A DNA stretch of 64,000 nt, from contig JAUNUK010000004.1 of assembly GCA_030538185.1 (NCBI GenBank), positions 1-64,000 of the forward strand, in the 5' to 3' direction. The position numbers and the translations under genes were made by a program. Under the pieces are notes generated by a model. That model was not told the DNA's origin. It was given only the letters and a program-made list of their open reading frames with translations, and made no database searches. The DNA is from Actinomycetaceae bacterium (GTDB taxonomy: Bacteria; Actinomycetota; Actinomycetes; Actinomycetales; Actinomycetaceae). Shown here piece by piece: positions 63,304-64,000 of the stretch (position 1 is the stretch's first letter; the number at the start of each line of letters is the position of its first letter).

Positions 63304-64000
63304 GGACGGCCTCCTTGCGAACTTTCAACAATCCTGGTTATCTGTCCGGCGATTTCCTCGATGGGAAGAATCTGGTCTGCATAACCGGCCGTAGCCACAG
63401 CCCCAGGCATCCCCCACACAACAGAGGACTTCTCGTCTTGGACCAGAGTGCGTCCGCCAGCATCCAGCACCACTCGGCACCCTTCTTTGCCGTCTTGCCC
63501 CATACCAGTGAGCACGACTGCCAGCATTTCACCGCCAAAAATCTTCACAGCGGCATCGAACATGACATCAACGCTGGGACGACAAAAGTTGACCGGTGGA
63601 GTCTGTGTCAGTTTCACCCTGGCCACCCCGGCATTCCCGGCGAATTCCATATGGAAGTCACCTGGAGCAATATATATGGAACCTGGCCGCAGTGTCGTAC
63701 CTTCCTTCGCCTCAATGACTTCCGAGGACGTCATCCTGTCCAGCCTGGCAGCAAGCTGAGCCGTGAACACAGGGGGCATGTGCTGCGTAATGACCATCGG
63801 CACAGGTAAAGGCCTGATCAGCTGCTTCACCAGTTTCGACAGGGCCTCTGGCCCTCCCGTGGAAGACCCTAAAATTACTGCCCGCACAGGCTTGTTGGGC
63901 ATGCCAGTTCTGTCATGCAGTTTGACGGGCCCAGAGTACAGCGCGCGAGGTGCAGGCTTGCCGCCTGCACCTGGAATAGTTGCCGACGTCCTGGGAACTT
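63300..64000 (-). CDS. cheB: Chemotaxis protein-glutamate methylesterase CheB (5' end outside window)
   Basis: The frame runs open to the window edge, at least 233 residues visible. The methylesterase domain has Ser in GSSTGGPEALSK, His in ITQHMPPVFTAQLA and Asp in TGMGQDGKEG, the catalytic triad. Upstream of it is a Gly/Pro/Ala linker (IPGAGGKPAPRALY), as between receiver and esterase domains, so the receiver domain should lie beyond the edge. An internal ATG at 63902 is unlikely to be the start. It resets receptors by removing methyl groups. Confidence 0.92.
   Translation of the reverse strand, partial: VPRTSATIPGAGGKPAPRALYSGPVKLHDRTGMPNKPVRAVILGSSTGGPEALSKLVKQLIRPLPVPMVITQHMPPVFTAQLAARLDRMTSSEVIEAKEGTTLRPGSIYIAPGDFHMEFAGNAGVARVKLTQTPPVNFCRPSVDVMFDAAVKIFGGEMLAVVLTGMGQDGKEGCRVVLDAGGRTLVQDEKSSVVWGMPGAVATAGYADQILPIEEIAGQITRIVESSQGGRP

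Overview
The window is from a moderately GC-rich, motile, Gram-positive actinobacterium. Evidence: LAxTG-type sorting signals on surface proteins, DUF3073, DUF3618 and holin-X-like small proteins, an actinobacterial 'anchored repeat' metal ABC locus, purS/purQ/purL type purine synthesis, and flagellin plus chemotaxis genes. Motility together with this gene content fits the Actinomycetaceae, and Mobiluncus is my best guess; that placement is inference.

Layout. 1-800: a tRNA-like 3' end, an intergenic repeat and a toxin-first TA pair. 0.8-10.6 kb (minus): a metal-uptake operon of the anchored-repeat type (wall-anchored repeat protein with LAQTG, substrate-binding protein with an inserted repeat, second repeat protein, ATPase, permease, giant repeat protein) behind a Zur/Fur-like palindrome. 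10.7-15.1 kb (minus): metallopeptidase, MscS channel, MsrB, EEP nuclease/phosphatase and EamA exporter, tightly overlapped. 15.2-16.5 kb: metY. 16.8-18.2 kb: acyltransferase-like membrane protein. 18.4-22.5 kb: a MacA/MacB-like export operon. 22.8-23.1 kb: tRNA-Phe, -Asp and -Glu. 23.5-29.6 kb: an ABC ATPase with a very long disordered tail, an FtsX-type permease and two small envelope proteins. 29.7-34.7 kb: DUF3073, purM, purF, ptsI. 34.7-42 kb: DUF4143 ATPase, three flagellin-family genes, and a toxin/antitoxin cassette between two 120-bp direct repeats. 42.3-49.6 kb: gdhA, purL, small genes including a rhodanese remnant, purQ, purS. 49.9-57.9 kb: a two-gene ABC exporter and a 1330-residue VWA surface protein. 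58-60.6 kb: purC, gnd. 60.8-64 kb: an overlapping chemotaxis operon cut by the window edge in cheB.

Three functional themes dominate: de novo purine synthesis (purF, purM, purS, purQ, purL, purC, all on the minus strand but split by unrelated genes), surface and metal acquisition, and motility.

The most unusual signals are not genes. (1) A nine-base word, CCGAGGGCG, usually inside WTTNCCGAGGGCGG, occurs about 40 times on both strands, in genes and between them, where chance predicts about one. (2) Five copies of a roughly 100-bp intergenic element carry two hairpins whose stems change in a compensatory way between copies. (3) Two 120-bp direct repeats bracket a toxin/antitoxin cassette, and the left one ends a ParE-like gene after 22 codons.
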